This document shows, one piece after another, positions 13,659 to 14,267 of a stretch of 14,267 bases of DNA. The translations under genes were made by a program, and so were the position numbers. Under the pieces are notes generated by a model, which saw nothing but the letters and a program-made list of their open reading frames with translations, was not told the DNA's origin and did no database searches. Position 1 is the first letter of the stretch; the number at the start of each line of letters is the position of its first letter. Source of the DNA: Clostridiales bacterium (lineage in GTDB: Bacteria > Bacillota > Clostridia > Christensenellales > Aristaeellaceae); contig JAAZEI010000207.1 in assembly GCA_012512355.1 (NCBI GenBank), forward strand, positions 1-14,267, given 5' to 3'.

Positions 13659-14267
13659 TTATTTTCCTGTCACCAGCAGGTGAACGCTGTCAGCGCCAAA
13701 GCTCAGGAAGGCTTGCTCGCCCTCCTTGAATACATGCTTATTGACCGGACAGTTGTCATGAATTTTGACCACGGTATCGCCCACCATCACATGATAGTAC
13801 TGATAAGCACCCATAAAAACTGACATGGTGACCAGGCAGGGGAGCTGCCCTGTTTCCTGGATGATTGCGGCCTCAGGGCGCAGCACCAGGCGGCAGGCTT
13901 TGCCCTGTTCAAAAGCTTCATCTGTCGCAACCTTGACTTTCTGGCCTTGGATATCCACCAGACAGTGGCCATCAGCGCAGCTGGCGACAGCGCCATCCAG
14001 GAAGTTTGCTTCTCCGATGAAGTCTGCCACGAACTCTGAGTTGGGGTGGTAGTAGATGTTGTGGGGGCTGCCCATCTGGGCGATGATACCCTTGTTCATG
14101 ATGATGATCTGGTCGGACAAACTCATCGCCTCGGATTGGTCATGGGTGACATACACGGCGGTAATCCCCATTTTTTGCTGAATGCGTCTGATCTCGGTGC
14201 GCATGGTGACGCGCAGTTTGGCGTCAAGATTGGACAGGGGCTCATCAAAGAGCAGGACACCAGGCTC
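13659..14267 (-). CDS. ABC transporter ATP-binding protein with TOBE domain, 3' part only
   Basis: The frame is open from the window edge to the TAA at 13659-13661 and gives the last 202 residues of an importer ATPase of the MalK/PotA/FbpC type. Walker B with the D-loop is present at the edge ([16 protein letters not shown]), and the H-loop is [11 protein letters not shown]. The linker [21 protein letters not shown] leads into a C-terminal TOBE domain ([10 protein letters not shown] to the end), which includes [12 protein letters not shown] and a final HLLVTGK. The Walker A and signature motifs lie outside the window. The NFL sequence after FIGE is commoner in the polyamine, iron and phosphonate branches than in sugar importers, but the substrate cannot be settled without the rest of the operon. 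ATG 14204 is internal, not the start. Confidence 0.92.
   Translation of the reverse strand, partial: EPGVLLFDEPLSNLDAKLRVTMRTEIRRIQQKMGITAVYVTHDQSEAMSLSDQIIIMNKGIIAQMGSPHNIYYHPNSEFVADFIGEANFLDGAVASCADGHCLVDIQGQKVKVATDEAFEQGKACRLVLRPEAAIIQETGQLPCLVTMSVFMGAYQYYHVMVGDTVVKIHDNCPVNKHVFKEGEQAFLSFGADSVHLLVTGK

Noticed and set aside
1..14267. CRISPR array, tRNA, rRNA, insertion sequence, toxin-antitoxin or phage genes
   Set aside because: No regularly spaced repeats, cloverleaf-like gaps, transposase-like frames or small coupled frames were found; the gaps are short and explained by promoters and terminators.

Overview
The window looks like ordinary chromosome from an anaerobic Firmicute, most likely a member of the Clostridia. 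The evidence is a DegV protein, a stand-alone cyclodeaminase/cyclohydrolase, the gene order polA-coaE-lytic transglycosylase, a free-standing acyltransferase-fold (E2-like) protein and a DUF6273 protein. Strong Shine-Dalgarno sites with several TTG and GTG starts fit the same picture. Base composition looks even, near 50% GC by eye, and no mobile element, tRNA, rRNA or CRISPR array is visible. Naming a genus would be a guess.

Layout. (1) 1-481: the 5' part of a degV-family gene on the minus strand, then a divergent control region. (2) 482-1108: a cyclodeaminase/methenyl-THF cyclohydrolase family gene. (3) 1194-7408: a probable operon with a very clear promoter. It holds polA, coaE (overlapping polA by 14 nt), a membrane-anchored lytic transglycosylase (overlapping coaE by 8 nt), an extracellular family-5 solute-binding protein (overlapping the transglycosylase by 35 nt) and a flavin-reductase-like protein 24 nt further on. 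(4) 7409-10616: a 233-nt control region, then rimO, pgsA and recA, tightly packed and closed by a textbook terminator. (5) 10618-11785: a palindromic operator-like site, a consensus promoter and the stand-alone E2-like gene, ended by a hairpin. (6) 11737-13525: two exported proteins, DUF6273 and a phosphodiester glycosidase-like enzyme, overlapping by 4 nt. Their promoter lies inside the preceding terminator hairpin. (7) 13602-14267: a bidirectional terminator and the 3' part of an ABC transporter ATPase gene on the minus strand.

How the parts work together. Groups 3 and 4 combine DNA repair and replication (polA, recA) with cofactor, translation and membrane functions (coaE, rimO, pgsA). This is normal housekeeping clustering. 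The two promoters share an upstream element containing CAAAAGGCGAA. In front of rimO-pgsA-recA this element overlaps a site close to the Gram-positive LexA (SOS) box. The transglycosylase and solute-binding protein could form a cell-wall turnover and peptide-capture pair. The DUF6273/glycosidase pair is probably extracytoplasmic and of unknown substrate.

I found no clear new defence, mobile or biosynthetic system. The most distinctive items are the promoter nested in a terminator at 11737-11790, the shared element at the polA and rimO-recA promoters, the E2-like protein with an altered catalytic motif, and the exported DUF6273/glycosidase pair.
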